DNA of 27,413 nucleotides from an uncultured Clostridia bacterium (lineage in GTDB: Bacteria > Bacillota > Clostridia > TANB77 > CAG-508): NCBI GenBank assembly GCA_947599995.1, contig CANQFW010000010.1, positions 1 to 27,413 on the forward strand, written 5' to 3'. A model generated the notes under the pieces. That model worked only from the letters and a program-made list of their open reading frames with translations. It made no database searches and had not been told where the DNA came from. Below, in pieces: positions 8,034 to 15,416 of this stretch (positions are counted from its first letter, which is position 1; each line of letters starts with the position of its first letter). The position numbers and the translations under genes are program-made.

Positions 8034-9368
8034 TTATTCTTCAAATCCTCTTGCCAAATTTACAAATTTAGTGTAGTTACCCATCCATAATAGTTTTACA
8101 GTTCCTGTTGAACCTCCTCTGTGTTTAGCTATAATTACTTCTGATATGTCTTTTTCCTCAGTATCTTTATTGTAATAGTCATCTCTATAAAGAAACATTA
8201 CTATGTCCGCATCTTGCTCTATTGCTCCAGATTCACGTAAATCAGAAAGCATTGGTCTATGATCTGGTCTTTGTTCTACCGCTCTTGATAGCTGTGATAG
8301 TGCAATTACTGGTACATTTAATTCTTTTGCTAATATTTTTAATGATCTACTTATTTCAGAAATTTCTTGTTCTCTAGTTGTGTTCCTTTTCCCTGTACCT
8401 TGGATTAGCTGAATATAATCTATAACAATTAGTCCTATATTTTTCTCAATTTTAAGTTTTCTACATTTTGTTCGAATTTCCATTATTGATATTCCTGGTG
8501 TGTCATCTATATATATTCCTGAATCTGAAAGAGGTCCTACTACTCCGGCAAGTTTGCTCCAATCATCCTCTTCTAGCTTTCCTGTTCTTATTTTATTACT
8601 ATCTACCATTGCTTCCATGCATAATATTCTATCTACTAATTGATCCTTCGACATTTCTAGGTTAAATACTGCAACCGGTGTATTGGCTCTTAATGCTGCG
8701 TTTACCGCTATATTTAAGGCAAATGCTGTTTTTCCCATTGCGGGACGTGCAGCAATTAAAATTAAATCTGAACCATGAAGTCCTGCTGTCTTATAATCTA
8801 GTTCTATAAATCCTGTTGGTACTCCTGTTATTCTTTGTTTTTGGTTATATAATTCTTCAAGCTTTGTAAAACTTTCTATTAATACATCTTTTATTGGAGT
8901 ATAGCTTTTTTGATTGTTTTTTTGAATAATATCAAAAATCTTTTTTTCGCTACTTGCCATTATATCTTCAACATCTTCTGTTTGATCATATCCTAAATCT
9001 ATTATTTCATTTGCAGTTTTTATTAAGGAACGAAGCATAGCTTTTTCTTCGACAATTTTAATGTATTTTTGGGCATTCGCTGTAGTTGGAACTTTGTCTG
9101 GCAACATTACCAAATATTCTAGTCCTCCTACCTTTTCGAAAAGTCCCATAGATGTTAATTCGTCTTTAACTGTTACTATATCTACTGGTTCAGACCTGTT
9201 GTATAAATTTACCATTGCTTGGAATATCGCTTTATTGTCATCTCTGTAAAAACTATTTTCTGTTAATTTTTCTATAGCTGCCATTACCGCGTCTTTATCT
9301 GTTAACATGCTTCCTATTACCGCCTGTTCAGCTTCTATGTCGTGTGGTGGTACTTTTCCTATTTCCAT
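8034..9368 (-). CDS. dnaB: Replicative DNA helicase DnaB
   Basis: Hexameric helicase that unwinds DNA at the replication fork (called DnaC in Bacillus). It has the N-terminal DnaB domain starting at PPHDIEAEQAVIGS, then a RecA-like domain with Walker A ARPAMGKTA (Lys213 by this numbering), the VIDYIQL Walker B strand and the SRxLKxLAKEL-type helicase motif. There is no intein. Start choice: an ATG at 9377 directly abuts the only AGGAG (9378-9382) with no spacer, so the in-frame ATG at 9368, nine bases from the AGGAG, is preferred and gives 444 residues. The longer reading adds only MNK. It follows rplI by 44 bases, a common Firmicute arrangement. Confidence 0.95.
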   Translation of the reverse strand: MEIGKVPPHDIEAEQAVIGSMLTDKDAVMAAIEKLTENSFYRDDNKAIFQAMVNLYNRSEPVDIVTVKDELTSMGLFEKVGGLEYLVMLPDKVPTTANAQKYIKIVEEKAMLRSLIKTANEIIDLGYDQTEDVEDIMASSEKKIFDIIQKNNQKSYTPIKDVLIESFTKLEELYNQKQRITGVPTGFIELDYKTAGLHGSDLILIAARPAMGKTAFALNIAVNAALRANTPVAVFNLEMSKDQLVDRILCMEAMVDSNKIRTGKLEEDDWSKLAGVVGPLSDSGIYIDDTPGISIMEIRTKCRKLKIEKNIGLIVIDYIQLIQGTGKRNTTREQEISEISRSLKILAKELNVPVIALSQLSRAVEQRPDHRPMLSDLRESGAIEQDADIVMFLYRDDYYNKDTEEKDISEVIIAKHRGGSTGTVKLLWMGNYTKFVNLARGFEE

Positions 9369-9412
9369 TTTATTCATCTCCTATTGGTAATTTGTAGACG
9401 TTTTATTTTTAC

Positions 9413-9859
9413 TTATTCTGGTACTATATCAACCTTTAGTATACCAACTACTCCCTCAAATAATTTTATTTGAACTTTTGTTATTCCAAGTGTTTTTATT
9501 GCTTCTTTTAATTCTATTTTCTTTTTATCAACGTTTATTTTATAATCTTTTTCTAGTTTTTCTTGAATTTCTTTTGAAGATACCCCTCCAAATATTTTAC
9601 CATTTTCTCCTGTTTTTACTCTAAATTGTAATTTTATTTTTTGCATTTTTTTAGCAACTTCTTCTGCTACTTGTTTATCTTGATTTTTTCTGTATTGTTC
9701 TGAATCTTTTCTAGATTTTAATTTTGACAAATTTTCGTTATTTGCTTCTACTGCTAAATTTTTGACAAATAAAAAATTTCTTGCATATCCATCTGATACA
9801 TTTACTATCTCATCTTTTTTTCCTATTGACTTTACATTTTCTTTTAATATTACTTTCAT
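9413..9859 (-). CDS. rplI: Large ribosomal subunit protein bL9
   Basis: Structural protein of the 50S subunit, bound near the L1 stalk. The 148 residues begin MKVILKENV, carry the N-terminal L9 signature around GYARNFL and a long charged helix, and end in the C-terminal domain with GKIFGGVSSKEI. The frame is open for 20 codons further upstream (to 9919), but a GGAGG lies seven bases before the ATG at 9859 and family members start there. First gene of the unit with dnaB and obgE. Confidence 0.96.
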   Translation of the reverse strand: MKVILKENVKSIGKKDEIVNVSDGYARNFLFVKNLAVEANNENLSKLKSRKDSEQYRKNQDKQVAEEVAKKMQKIKLQFRVKTGENGKIFGGVSSKEIQEKLEKDYKINVDKKKIELKEAIKTLGITKVQIKLFEGVVGILKVDIVPE

Positions 9860-9893
9860 TTTTAAACCTCCATTTCCTTCTAAGCCACAAATC

Positions 9894-9946
9894 GGTTGGA
9901 AAAAATTAAATTTTAACATAGTTAAAATTGCAATTATTTTTCAACC
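9894..9946 (-). terminator. Hairpin between nrdG and rplI, probable weak terminator or leader element
   Basis: An inner perfect 9-bp stem AATTTTAAC / GTTAAAATT (9909-9917 and 9921-9929, three-base loop) is followed on the minus strand by TAATTTTTT, the form of an AT-rich intrinsic terminator for nrdG. It is nested in an outer GGTTG / CAACC pairing (9894-9898 and 9942-9946). The right part also contains TGTTAAAAT, an extended -10 that could serve rplI. The element may therefore act as terminator, promoter or rplI leader structure; the sequence does not decide. Confidence 0.45.
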
Positions 9947-9978
9947 TTGCTCTGCTATTTACTTTTTTATTTCTTTAT

Positions 9979-10548
9979 TTATAAATCTTTAGTTATAACT
10001 TTGTACGTTTCGTATCGATTTTCATCACCAAACTTAAGTTGAATCATTTTATTTTGTTTCACACTTTCCTTAACGTCAATCTTTCTTTGATTAGTTGATC
10101 CCCTAAATTTTAGGTCAACTAATTTCTTGTCCTCCTGAAATTCTCCATCTACAATAATATCAACATTTTCTAAGAATTTTGGAGTATAATCAAATTTTTT
10201 ATACATCTGCCCCAATACATTTTTTTCAAAATCATATCCAGTATAACACCAAATATCCTTATTGGGGTACTTTTCCTTTACTTTTCTTACAAGTTCTGCA
10301 AGGACTTCTTGGTTTTGTGGCTCTAATGGCTCTCCACCAAGTAGCGAAAGACCTGATATATAGTCAGGAGCTAATAAATCTAATATGTATTTTTCAGTTT
10401 CATCATTATATTCTTTGCCATATTTAAAATCCCATGCTTCTCTATTATGGCACCCCTTGCAATGAAAATGGCACCCACTTACATAAAGAGCTACTCTTAC
10501 TCCTGTTCCATCTTGAACATCAACCTCTTTAATATCTGCATAATTCAT
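9979..10548 (-). CDS. nrdG: Anaerobic ribonucleoside-triphosphate reductase activating protein
   Basis: Radical SAM enzyme that installs the glycyl radical on the class III ribonucleotide reductase NrdD, allowing deoxynucleotide synthesis without oxygen. The 4Fe-4S cluster motif CxxxCxxC is at Cys26, Cys30 and Cys33 (GCHFHCKGCH), followed by the SAM-contacting LLGGEPL. The 189 residues are slightly longer than the family's usual size. The frame is open 37 codons further upstream to 10659, but that part is within the ftsH terminator and unlike the family. The ATG at 10548 follows AAAGGAG. The partner nrdD is not in the window; nrdG stands alone between two terminator-like hairpins. Confidence 0.93.
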   Translation of the reverse strand: MNYADIKEVDVQDGTGVRVALYVSGCHFHCKGCHNREAWDFKYGKEYNDETEKYILDLLAPDYISGLSLLGGEPLEPQNQEVLAELVRKVKEKYPNKDIWCYTGYDFEKNVLGQMYKKFDYTPKFLENVDIIVDGEFQEDKKLVDLKFRGSTNQRKIDVKESVKQNKMIQLKFGDENRYETYKVITKDL

Positions 10549-10630
10549 TTGTTTTCTCCTTTCATTCTTACAAATTCTAATTTTTAAAAATTCTAGATGG
10601 ATATTAAAATCATCAAATATCCAAAGGTGT

Positions 10631-10669
10631 AAAAAATGAAGTAGCAAAACTTCTGCCACTTCATTTTTT
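10631..10669 (-). terminator. Intrinsic terminator of ftsH
   Basis: Arms AAAAAATGAAGT.GCA and TGC.ACTTCATTTTTT (10631-10646 and 10654-10669) pair with one mismatch around a seven-base loop. On the minus strand the stem ends in six T. It begins three bases after the ftsH stop codon. Confidence 0.85.
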
Positions 10670-10672
10670 TAA

Positions 10673-12478
10673 CTACCCATTAAAAACTCTGTCAAACTCT
10701 TCTCCATCAATTTTTTCTTTTTCCAACAGTATTCCAGCAACTATATGAAGTTTATCTATATTAGCAGATAGTATTTGTTTTGCCATATTATATGCTCTAT
10801 CAATTATAACTTTTACTTCTTCATCAATGATGCTTGCTGTTTCTTCTGAATAATTTTTAGTTTGAGCTAAATCTCTACCTAAAAATACTTCTCCTTGACC
10901 TCCACCAAACATAATTGTTCCTAATCTTTCGCTCATACCGTATACAGTCACCATATCTCTTGCAATTTGAGAAGCTCTTTCAATATCGTTGCTTGCACCA
11001 GTTGAAATATCATTTAAAATTAAGCTTTCTGCAACTCTTCCTCCAAGTAAAGAAACAATTTGTTCTTCCATTGCAGTTCTAGACATAAATGACTTATCTT
11101 CTGTTGGTCTATACATAGTGTAACCTCCAGCCATTCCTCTAGGCACAATAGATATTTCATGTACAGGATCTTGTGTTGGTAAGAATTTACTTACTACTGC
11201 GTGACCTGCTTCATGGTATGCAACTAATTTTTTCTCGTGGTCACTTCTTACTTTATTTTTCTTTTCAGGTCCCATAGTTACTTTAACCATGGCATCTTCT
11301 ATTTCCTTCATTCCAATTTCTGGTAAATTTCTTCTTGCTGCTAAAAGTGCTGCTTCGTTTAATACATTTTCAAGATCAGCCCCTGCAAATCCTGATGTAT
11401 TTTTTGCAATTACTCTTAAGTCTACATCATCTGATAATCTCTTCTTTTTACTATGAACTTCTAGTATTTGCTCTCTTGCCTTTACATCCGGAGATCCCAC
11501 TACTATTTGTCTATCAAATCTTCCTGGTCTTAATAAAGCTTTGTCTAATACGTCTGGTCTGTTTGTTGCAGCTAAAACAATAACTCCTTCATTTGCGGCA
11601 AATCCATCCATTTCTACTAATAATTGGTTTAATGTTTGTTCTCTTTCATCATGTCCTCCACCAAGTCCTGCACCTCTTTGACGTCCTACTGCATCTATCT
11701 CGTCTATAAATATTATACAAGGACTATTTCTTTTCGCTTGCTCAAATAAATCTCTTACTCTTGATGCACCAACACCAACGAACATTTCAACGAAATCAGA
11801 ACCACTTATTATGAAAAATGGTACTCCTGCTTCTCCAGCTACTGCCTTTGCTAAAAGAGTTTTACCTGTTCCTGGCTGACCTACTAATAAAACTCCTTTT
11901 GGAATTCTAGCTCCCATATCGGTAAATTTTTTAGGATTTTTTAAGAACTCTACTATCTCTTCTAATTCTTCTTTTTCTTCATCTACTCCTGCAACATCGT
12001 CAAATGTTATTTTATTTTTTTCAGATGTGTTTAGTAGTCTTGCCCTACTCTTTCCAAAGCTCATTGTTTTGCTTCCTGATTGTCCATTATTATTATTCAT
12101 CATAAAGAACCAGAATATGAAGAATATTATTAGTAATCCAAATGGTGTTATTAAACTTAAAACAGTAACCCAAATAGATTGAGATGATTTTTCCAATTTT
12201 AAGTTTCCTGTTTTTATATATTCCTCACAATATGTCATGAAACTATCTAAACTCGGAATATTAACTTCCTTTTGTGTCTCTTCATTTTTAAGTGTAACAG
12301 CTGCTGTTGAACCATCTGATGCTATTTTTATGCTTTCTACATTTTGTGCTTCAATATTTTCAATTAACTCTGAATATTTAATTTTTGAATTATCGTTTTC
12401 TATTAGTGACGATACAACAACAATAACGATAATTCCTATAATTAGCCATGTAGCTAATGATTTAATTCCATTTTTCAC
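10673..12478 (-). CDS. ftsH: ATP-dependent zinc metalloprotease FtsH
   Basis: Membrane-anchored AAA+ protease that degrades misfolded membrane proteins and regulatory proteins. The 601 residues show membrane segment 1 (about 7-25), a short extracytoplasmic domain, segment 2 (about 105-127), the AAA domain with GQPGTGKT (Lys206) and FIDEIDA, and the M41 protease domain with HEAGH (His422, Glu423, His426). The length is normal. The start is GTG at 12478 with GGGAGG seven bases upstream. It has its own promoter (12512-12540) in the 164-base gap after tilS and a terminator right after the stop. The tilS>ftsH order is typical of Firmicutes, but the hpt gene often found between them is absent. Confidence 0.97.
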   Translation of the reverse strand: MKNGIKSLATWLIIGIIVIVVVSSLIENDNSKIKYSELIENIEAQNVESIKIASDGSTAAVTLKNEETQKEVNIPSLDSFMTYCEEYIKTGNLKLEKSSQSIWVTVLSLITPFGLLIIFFIFWFFMMNNNNGQSGSKTMSFGKSRARLLNTSEKNKITFDDVAGVDEEKEELEEIVEFLKNPKKFTDMGARIPKGVLLVGQPGTGKTLLAKAVAGEAGVPFFIISGSDFVEMFVGVGASRVRDLFEQAKRNSPCIIFIDEIDAVGRQRGAGLGGGHDEREQTLNQLLVEMDGFAANEGVIVLAATNRPDVLDKALLRPGRFDRQIVVGSPDVKAREQILEVHSKKKRLSDDVDLRVIAKNTSGFAGADLENVLNEAALLAARRNLPEIGMKEIEDAMVKVTMGPEKKNKVRSDHEKKLVAYHEAGHAVVSKFLPTQDPVHEISIVPRGMAGGYTMYRPTEDKSFMSRTAMEEQIVSLLGGRVAESLILNDISTGASNDIERASQIARDMVTVYGMSERLGTIMFGGGQGEVFLGRDLAQTKNYSEETASIIDEEVKVIIDRAYNMAKQILSANIDKLHIVAGILLEKEKIDGEEFDRVFNG

Positions 12479-12511
12479 TCTAATTCCTCCCTTAAATACT
12501 TTAGCAATTGC

Positions 12512-12540
12512 AATATATCACATATATATTTTTTTTGCAA
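12512..12540 (-). promoter_or_regulatory. Promoter of ftsH
   Basis: Minus strand TTGCAA (12535-12540), 17-base spacer, TATATT (12512-12517), with TG one base upstream of the -10. It lies about 30 bases before the GTG start of ftsH and gives ftsH a transcript independent of tilS. Confidence 0.65.
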
Positions 12541-12642
12541 GCATTTTTGTATTGGATTTCTTTTATTTTTATATAGTAATTTTGTTTAATTACAGATTGA
12601 CAGTTATATAAATTCTTAGTAAATGGTCTTCTTTATTGATAT

Positions 12643-13629
12643 CTATAACTTATCAAAAAATATTTTTCCCTTATTTACCAAAATCTTGATATTTTTATTT
12701 GGTTTTAAATATTTATTTCCAATGTTATTAGCACACAATTTTATTATATCATCTATATTTATCATTTCAACATTCTGCGTCGTGCCTAAAGTTCTATAAA
12801 TACTATATATTATTATTCTCTTTTTTATAACATTTTCCTGCTTATTGAACTCTTTTAAATCTAAAATTATTTGATTTTCACATTCCCTAATTAATATATT
12901 GTTATATACATTTTCTGTATATTTTTGCATAAATGAATCTTCTTCTGATACTATTTTTGATAATCTATTTAAATTTTCTATAATATTTGGATTGAATTCT
13001 GTTTTTATATATGGAATTACTATATTTCTTATTTTATTTCTAGTGCAATCATTTATGAAATTTGTTTTGTCTATTCTTGGTTTTAAATTGTTATCTTCAC
13101 AATATTTTTCTATTTCCCATCTTTCTAAATTTAATATAGGTCTTACATATTTGTTATTTCTCATAGGTTCTATGCCTTTTAGTCCTGGCAAAGCAGTTCC
13201 TCTTAGCAGATTCATAATAATTGTTTCAGCCTTATCGTTTTTATTATGAGCAATTGCTATTTTATCTGCATTTTCCATTTTTAAAACCTCATCAAAAAAA
13301 AGGTATCTTATGTATCTTCCAGCTTCTTCTAATCCCATTTTATTATTATTTGCATATTTATCTACATCTATTCTTTTTATGTAGTATTTTATTCCATTTT
13401 TTTTACAATAATTCTCTACATATTCTTCGTCCTCTACTGCTTCTTTTCTAATCATGTGATTTATATGTGCAACTATAATTTCAAACTCTAATTTTCCGTC
13501 CTCTTTAATTTTTCTTAAGTTATCTAGCATACACATAGAGTCTGGTCCTCCTGATACTCCAAGTATTACTTTTTCTTTTGGAATAATTAAATTATTCTCC
13601 TTAATAAACTTAAATATTTTTTCTTTCAA
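12643..13629 (-). CDS. tilS: tRNA(Ile)-lysidine synthase, short form
   Basis: Modifies C34 of the CAU-anticodon isoleucine tRNA to lysidine so that it reads AUA codons. The PP-loop SGGPDS is at 26-31, followed by HNKNDKAET and the RNILNLERWEI-type region of the N-type ATP pyrophosphatase. At 328 residues it is much shorter than the usual Firmicute TilS of about 450 or more; the C-terminal tRNA-binding domain appears to be missing, leaving a form like the short TilS of Aquifex. The start is uncertain. TTG at 13629 fits the family N-terminus and a stop codon six bases upstream blocks extension, but the nearest AGGAG is 16 bases away. It has its own promoter (13733-13761). Confidence 0.9.
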   Translation of the reverse strand: MKEKIFKFIKENNLIIPKEKVILGVSGGPDSMCMLDNLRKIKEDGKLEFEIIVAHINHMIRKEAVEDEEYVENYCKKNGIKYYIKRIDVDKYANNNKMGLEEAGRYIRYLFFDEVLKMENADKIAIAHNKNDKAETIIMNLLRGTALPGLKGIEPMRNNKYVRPILNLERWEIEKYCEDNNLKPRIDKTNFINDCTRNKIRNIVIPYIKTEFNPNIIENLNRLSKIVSEEDSFMQKYTENVYNNILIRECENQIILDLKEFNKQENVIKKRIIIYSIYRTLGTTQNVEMINIDDIIKLCANNIGNKYLKPNKNIKILVNKGKIFFDKL

Positions 13630-13732
13630 TTTTTTAATTATGCAAGCTCCTATAAAACTAGCATTTCCTCCTTTTATAAACTTGACTATAATATCTTGGC
13701 AATATTAATACTTTATCTTATATTACTAATGT

Positions 13733-13761
13733 ATAATACTATATTTATTTTATTTTTGCAA
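13733..13761 (-). promoter_or_regulatory. Promoter of tilS (and possibly ftsH)
   Basis: Minus strand TTGCAA (13756-13761), 17-base spacer, TATTAT (13733-13738). It lies between the rplT terminator and tilS, about 100 bases from the tilS start. Confidence 0.6.
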
Positions 13762-13836
13762 TAACAGGTAATGATTATTTAAGAAAATGTTGTTACTGAT
13801 TCAAATCTAGGATTTTATAAAATTTACACAGTAACA

Positions 13837-13875
13837 AAATATTCAGTTAAAAGTTAAACTTCTAACTGAATATTT
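13837..13875 (-). terminator. Intrinsic terminator of the infC-rpmI-rplT operon
   Basis: Perfect 13-base arms AAATATTCAGTTA / TAACTGAATATTT (13837-13849 and 13863-13875) with a 13-base loop lie ten bases after the rplT stop codon. On the minus strand the second arm runs into TTTTG. Confidence 0.8.
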
Positions 13876-13884
13876 ATATATTAT

Positions 13885-14235
13885 CTATGCTTTTTTAGCA
13901 ATATTAGCTATTTCTTCAAATGCTTTAACATCTGAAACAGCTATTTCTGCAAGCATTTTTCTATTTATATTAACATTTGCTTTTTTAAGACCTGCTATTA
14001 ACTTGCTATATGTAATTCCATTTTGTCTTGCAGCAGCATTTATTCTTGCTATCCATAATTTTCTGAAATTGCTCTTTCTATCTTTTCTTCCTACATAGGC
14101 GTAAGATAGTGATTTTAATACTGCTTGGTTAGCATTTCTAAATCTATAATGTTTTGCCCCAAAATATCCTTTTGCTTGTTTTAAAACTTTTTTATGTCTT
14201 GCTCTTGTTATTTTTGCGGTTTTTACTCTTGCCAT
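13885..14235 (-). CDS. rplT: Large ribosomal subunit protein bL20
   Basis: Assembly protein of the 50S subunit and, in Firmicutes and Proteobacteria, the autoregulator of the infC-rpmI-rplT operon. The 116 residues begin MARVKTAKITRARHKK, have the basic N-terminal arm with GYFGAKHYRFR, and continue with WIARINAAARQNG, all characteristic of bL20. It is the last gene of the operon, 21 bases after rpmI, with a ribosome binding site rich in GAGG before the ATG. Its likely regulatory target is the leader at 15003-15290. Confidence 0.97.
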   Translation of the reverse strand: MARVKTAKITRARHKKVLKQAKGYFGAKHYRFRNANQAVLKSLSYAYVGRKDRKSNFRKLWIARINAAARQNGITYSKLIAGLKKANVNINRKMLAEIAVSDVKAFEEIANIAKKA

Positions 14236-14256
14236 TTACTATTCCCTCCTCTAATA

Positions 14257-14460
14257 TTAGTTACCATATGGTAATAATTTCTTTATTGTATTTTCACAAC
14301 TCTTATCAGCATAAGCTCCTGGACGTCTGCTTGATAATTTTTGTCTTTTTGTTTTATTTGCAAGTAAGTGTCTTCTTCCTGATGTCGTTCTTTTTACTTT
14401 TCCTTTTGCTGTTAAAGAATATCTTTTCTTAGCAGCTCTATTTGTTTTCATTTTAGGCAT
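14257..14460 (-). CDS. rpmI: Large ribosomal subunit protein bL35
   Basis: Small basic 50S protein of 67 residues, beginning MPKMKTNRAAKKRY as in the family and ending in the short KKLLPYGN tail. An in-frame ATG six codons further upstream (14478) is rejected because the AAAGGAG ribosome binding site lies between the two, eight bases before the ATG at 14460. It lies between infC and rplT in the standard order. Confidence 0.96.
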   Translation of the reverse strand: MPKMKTNRAAKKRYSLTAKGKVKRTTSGRRHLLANKTKRQKLSSRRPGAYADKSCENTIKKLLPYGN

Positions 14461-14492
14461 AATTAAAACTCCTTTCAATTTTGTTATTTATA

Positions 14493-15002
14493 TTAAGCTT
14501 TTTTTGCTAGCATAATAAACATATTTTTACCTTCTAATTTTGGTCTTTTTTCAACAACAGCAATATCAGATAAATTTTCTATAAATTTATTTAGAACATT
14601 TTCTCCCATTCTGGAGTTATTTATTTCTCTTCCTCTAAACCTTACTGTTATTTTTAATTTATTTCCGCTTTCAATAAATTTTCTTGCATTTTTGGCTTTG
14701 AATTCAAAATCGTGTTCTTCAATATTAGGAGTAATTCTAATTTCTTTTACTTCCAATACTTTTTGCTTCTTTTTTGCTTCTTTCTCCTTTTTTGATTGCT
14801 CAAATTTATATTTCCCGTAATTCATTATTTTGCAAACAGGTGGATTTGCATTTGGTGCTACTAATACTAAGTCTAAACTTTTTTCTTGAGCTTTTTCTAA
14901 AGCTTCCTTTATAGATAAAACACCTAACTTCTCTCCTTCATCGTTTATTAGTTGCACTTCTTTTGCTCTAATTTGACCATTTATTGGTAATTCTTGTTTT
15001 AT
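14493..15002 (-). CDS. infC: Translation initiation factor IF-3, predicted AUA start
   Basis: IF-3 binds the 30S subunit, prevents premature 50S joining and checks the start codon and initiator tRNA. It has the N-terminal domain (about 1-75, with INGQIRAKEVQLI and NPPVCKIMNYGKY), a lysine-rich linker helix, and the C-terminal domain with ITVRFRGRE. The frame is open to an ATG at 15023, but the only ribosome binding site, GGGAGG at 15011-15016, lies inside that extension. Eight bases after it comes ATA at 15000-15002, which gives a family-like N-terminus of 169 residues. A rare AUU-type start is known for infC in Escherichia coli and serves autoregulation by IF-3 itself. The alternative GTG at residue 5 of the long frame touches the GGGAG with no spacer. 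First gene of infC>rpmI>rplT. Confidence 0.93.
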   Translation of the reverse strand: MKQELPINGQIRAKEVQLINDEGEKLGVLSIKEALEKAQEKSLDLVLVAPNANPPVCKIMNYGKYKFEQSKKEKEAKKKQKVLEVKEIRITPNIEEHDFEFKAKNARKFIESGNKLKITVRFRGREINNSRMGENVLNKFIENLSDIAVVEKRPKLEGKNMFIMLAKKA

Positions 15003-15016
15003 AAAAAACACCTCCC
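15000..15016 (-). promoter_or_regulatory. infC ribosome binding site and non-canonical AUA start
   Basis: GGGAGG (15011-15016, minus strand), eight-base spacer TGTTTTTT, then ATA. No ATG, GTG or TTG with acceptable spacing is in frame. Confidence 0.65.
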
Positions 15017-15290
15017 AAAACATAAAATACTAAATCAAGACTTTTTAGATTTTATTATAATCCAAAAAAATCTAAATTTTGCATTTTTTATTTCTACATT
15101 AAGCGTATCTTAAATAGATTTATATCAACTTTAAAGATTTTTCGCTTCCTTAGAATTAAAAAAAATTGACTTTCGTTACAAGCCAATTTTATCCACAAAA
15201 TACTATTAAATCGTATGAAAATAATAATATTAAATTATCTAACCTCTTCCTGAAAAGTTAAGGTGAGAAGTGGACCTTCTTCTTGTAACA
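15003..15290 (-). promoter_or_regulatory. infC operon leader RNA, L20-leader-like attenuator
   Basis: The predicted transcript starts near 15288-15290, so the leader is almost 290 bases. Its first bases, GTTACAAG (15282-15289), are exactly complementary to CTTGTAAC (15175-15182), which forms part of the arm and loop of an intrinsic terminator at 15158-15190. A small hairpin AGAAG-GTCCA-CTTCT (15266-15280) and a CTTAAC / GTTAG pairing lie between. Pairing of the 5' end with the terminator would prevent termination, so the two structures are mutually exclusive. bL20 is known to repress this operon through a structured leader in Bacillus. A further 10-bp AT-rich inverted repeat (TTTAGATTTT / AAAATCTAAA) lies closer to infC. 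With the promoters at 15296-15324 and 15354-15382, this accounts for the 414-base stretch between infC and the next gene. Confidence 0.65.
15158..15190 (-). terminator. Leader terminator (attenuator) upstream of infC
   Basis: Minus strand stem AAAATTGGCTT / AAGTCAATTTT (11 pairs with one G.U), seven-base loop, followed by a run of T into 15158. It lies 155 bases before the infC start and after a strong promoter, as expected for transcription attenuation. Confidence 0.75.
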
Positions 15291-15295
15291 TGATT

Positions 15296-15324
15296 ATTTT
15301 ACTATAATTAATTGCTTTTGTCAA
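15296..15324 (-). promoter_or_regulatory. Promoter of infC-rpmI-rplT
   Basis: Minus strand TTGACA (15319-15324), 17-base spacer, TAAAAT (15296-15301). One of the best sigma-A sites in the window. It diverges from the promoter of the plus-strand VirD4-like gene. Confidence 0.8.
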
Positions 15325-15353
15325 CATTTTTTTGATTTTTTTATTATAAACTC

Positions 15354-15382
15354 TTGTATTTTTCTTTAATTTATAGGATAAT
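15354..15382 (+). promoter_or_regulatory. Promoter of the VirD4-like gene
   Basis: TTGTAT (15354-15359), 17-base spacer, GATAAT (15377-15382). It gives a leader of about 28 bases before the ATG at 15417, with a weak AGGGG ribosome binding site at 15403-15407. Confidence 0.5.
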
Positions 15383-15416
15383 ATATTATGAAAAAATATT
15401 ATAGGGGTATTAAGAT

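Noticed and set aside
10549..10659. N-terminal extension of nrdG to 10659
   Set aside because: The extra 37 residues are hydrophobic and unlike the family, overlap the ftsH terminator, and the ribosome binding site lies downstream of that start.
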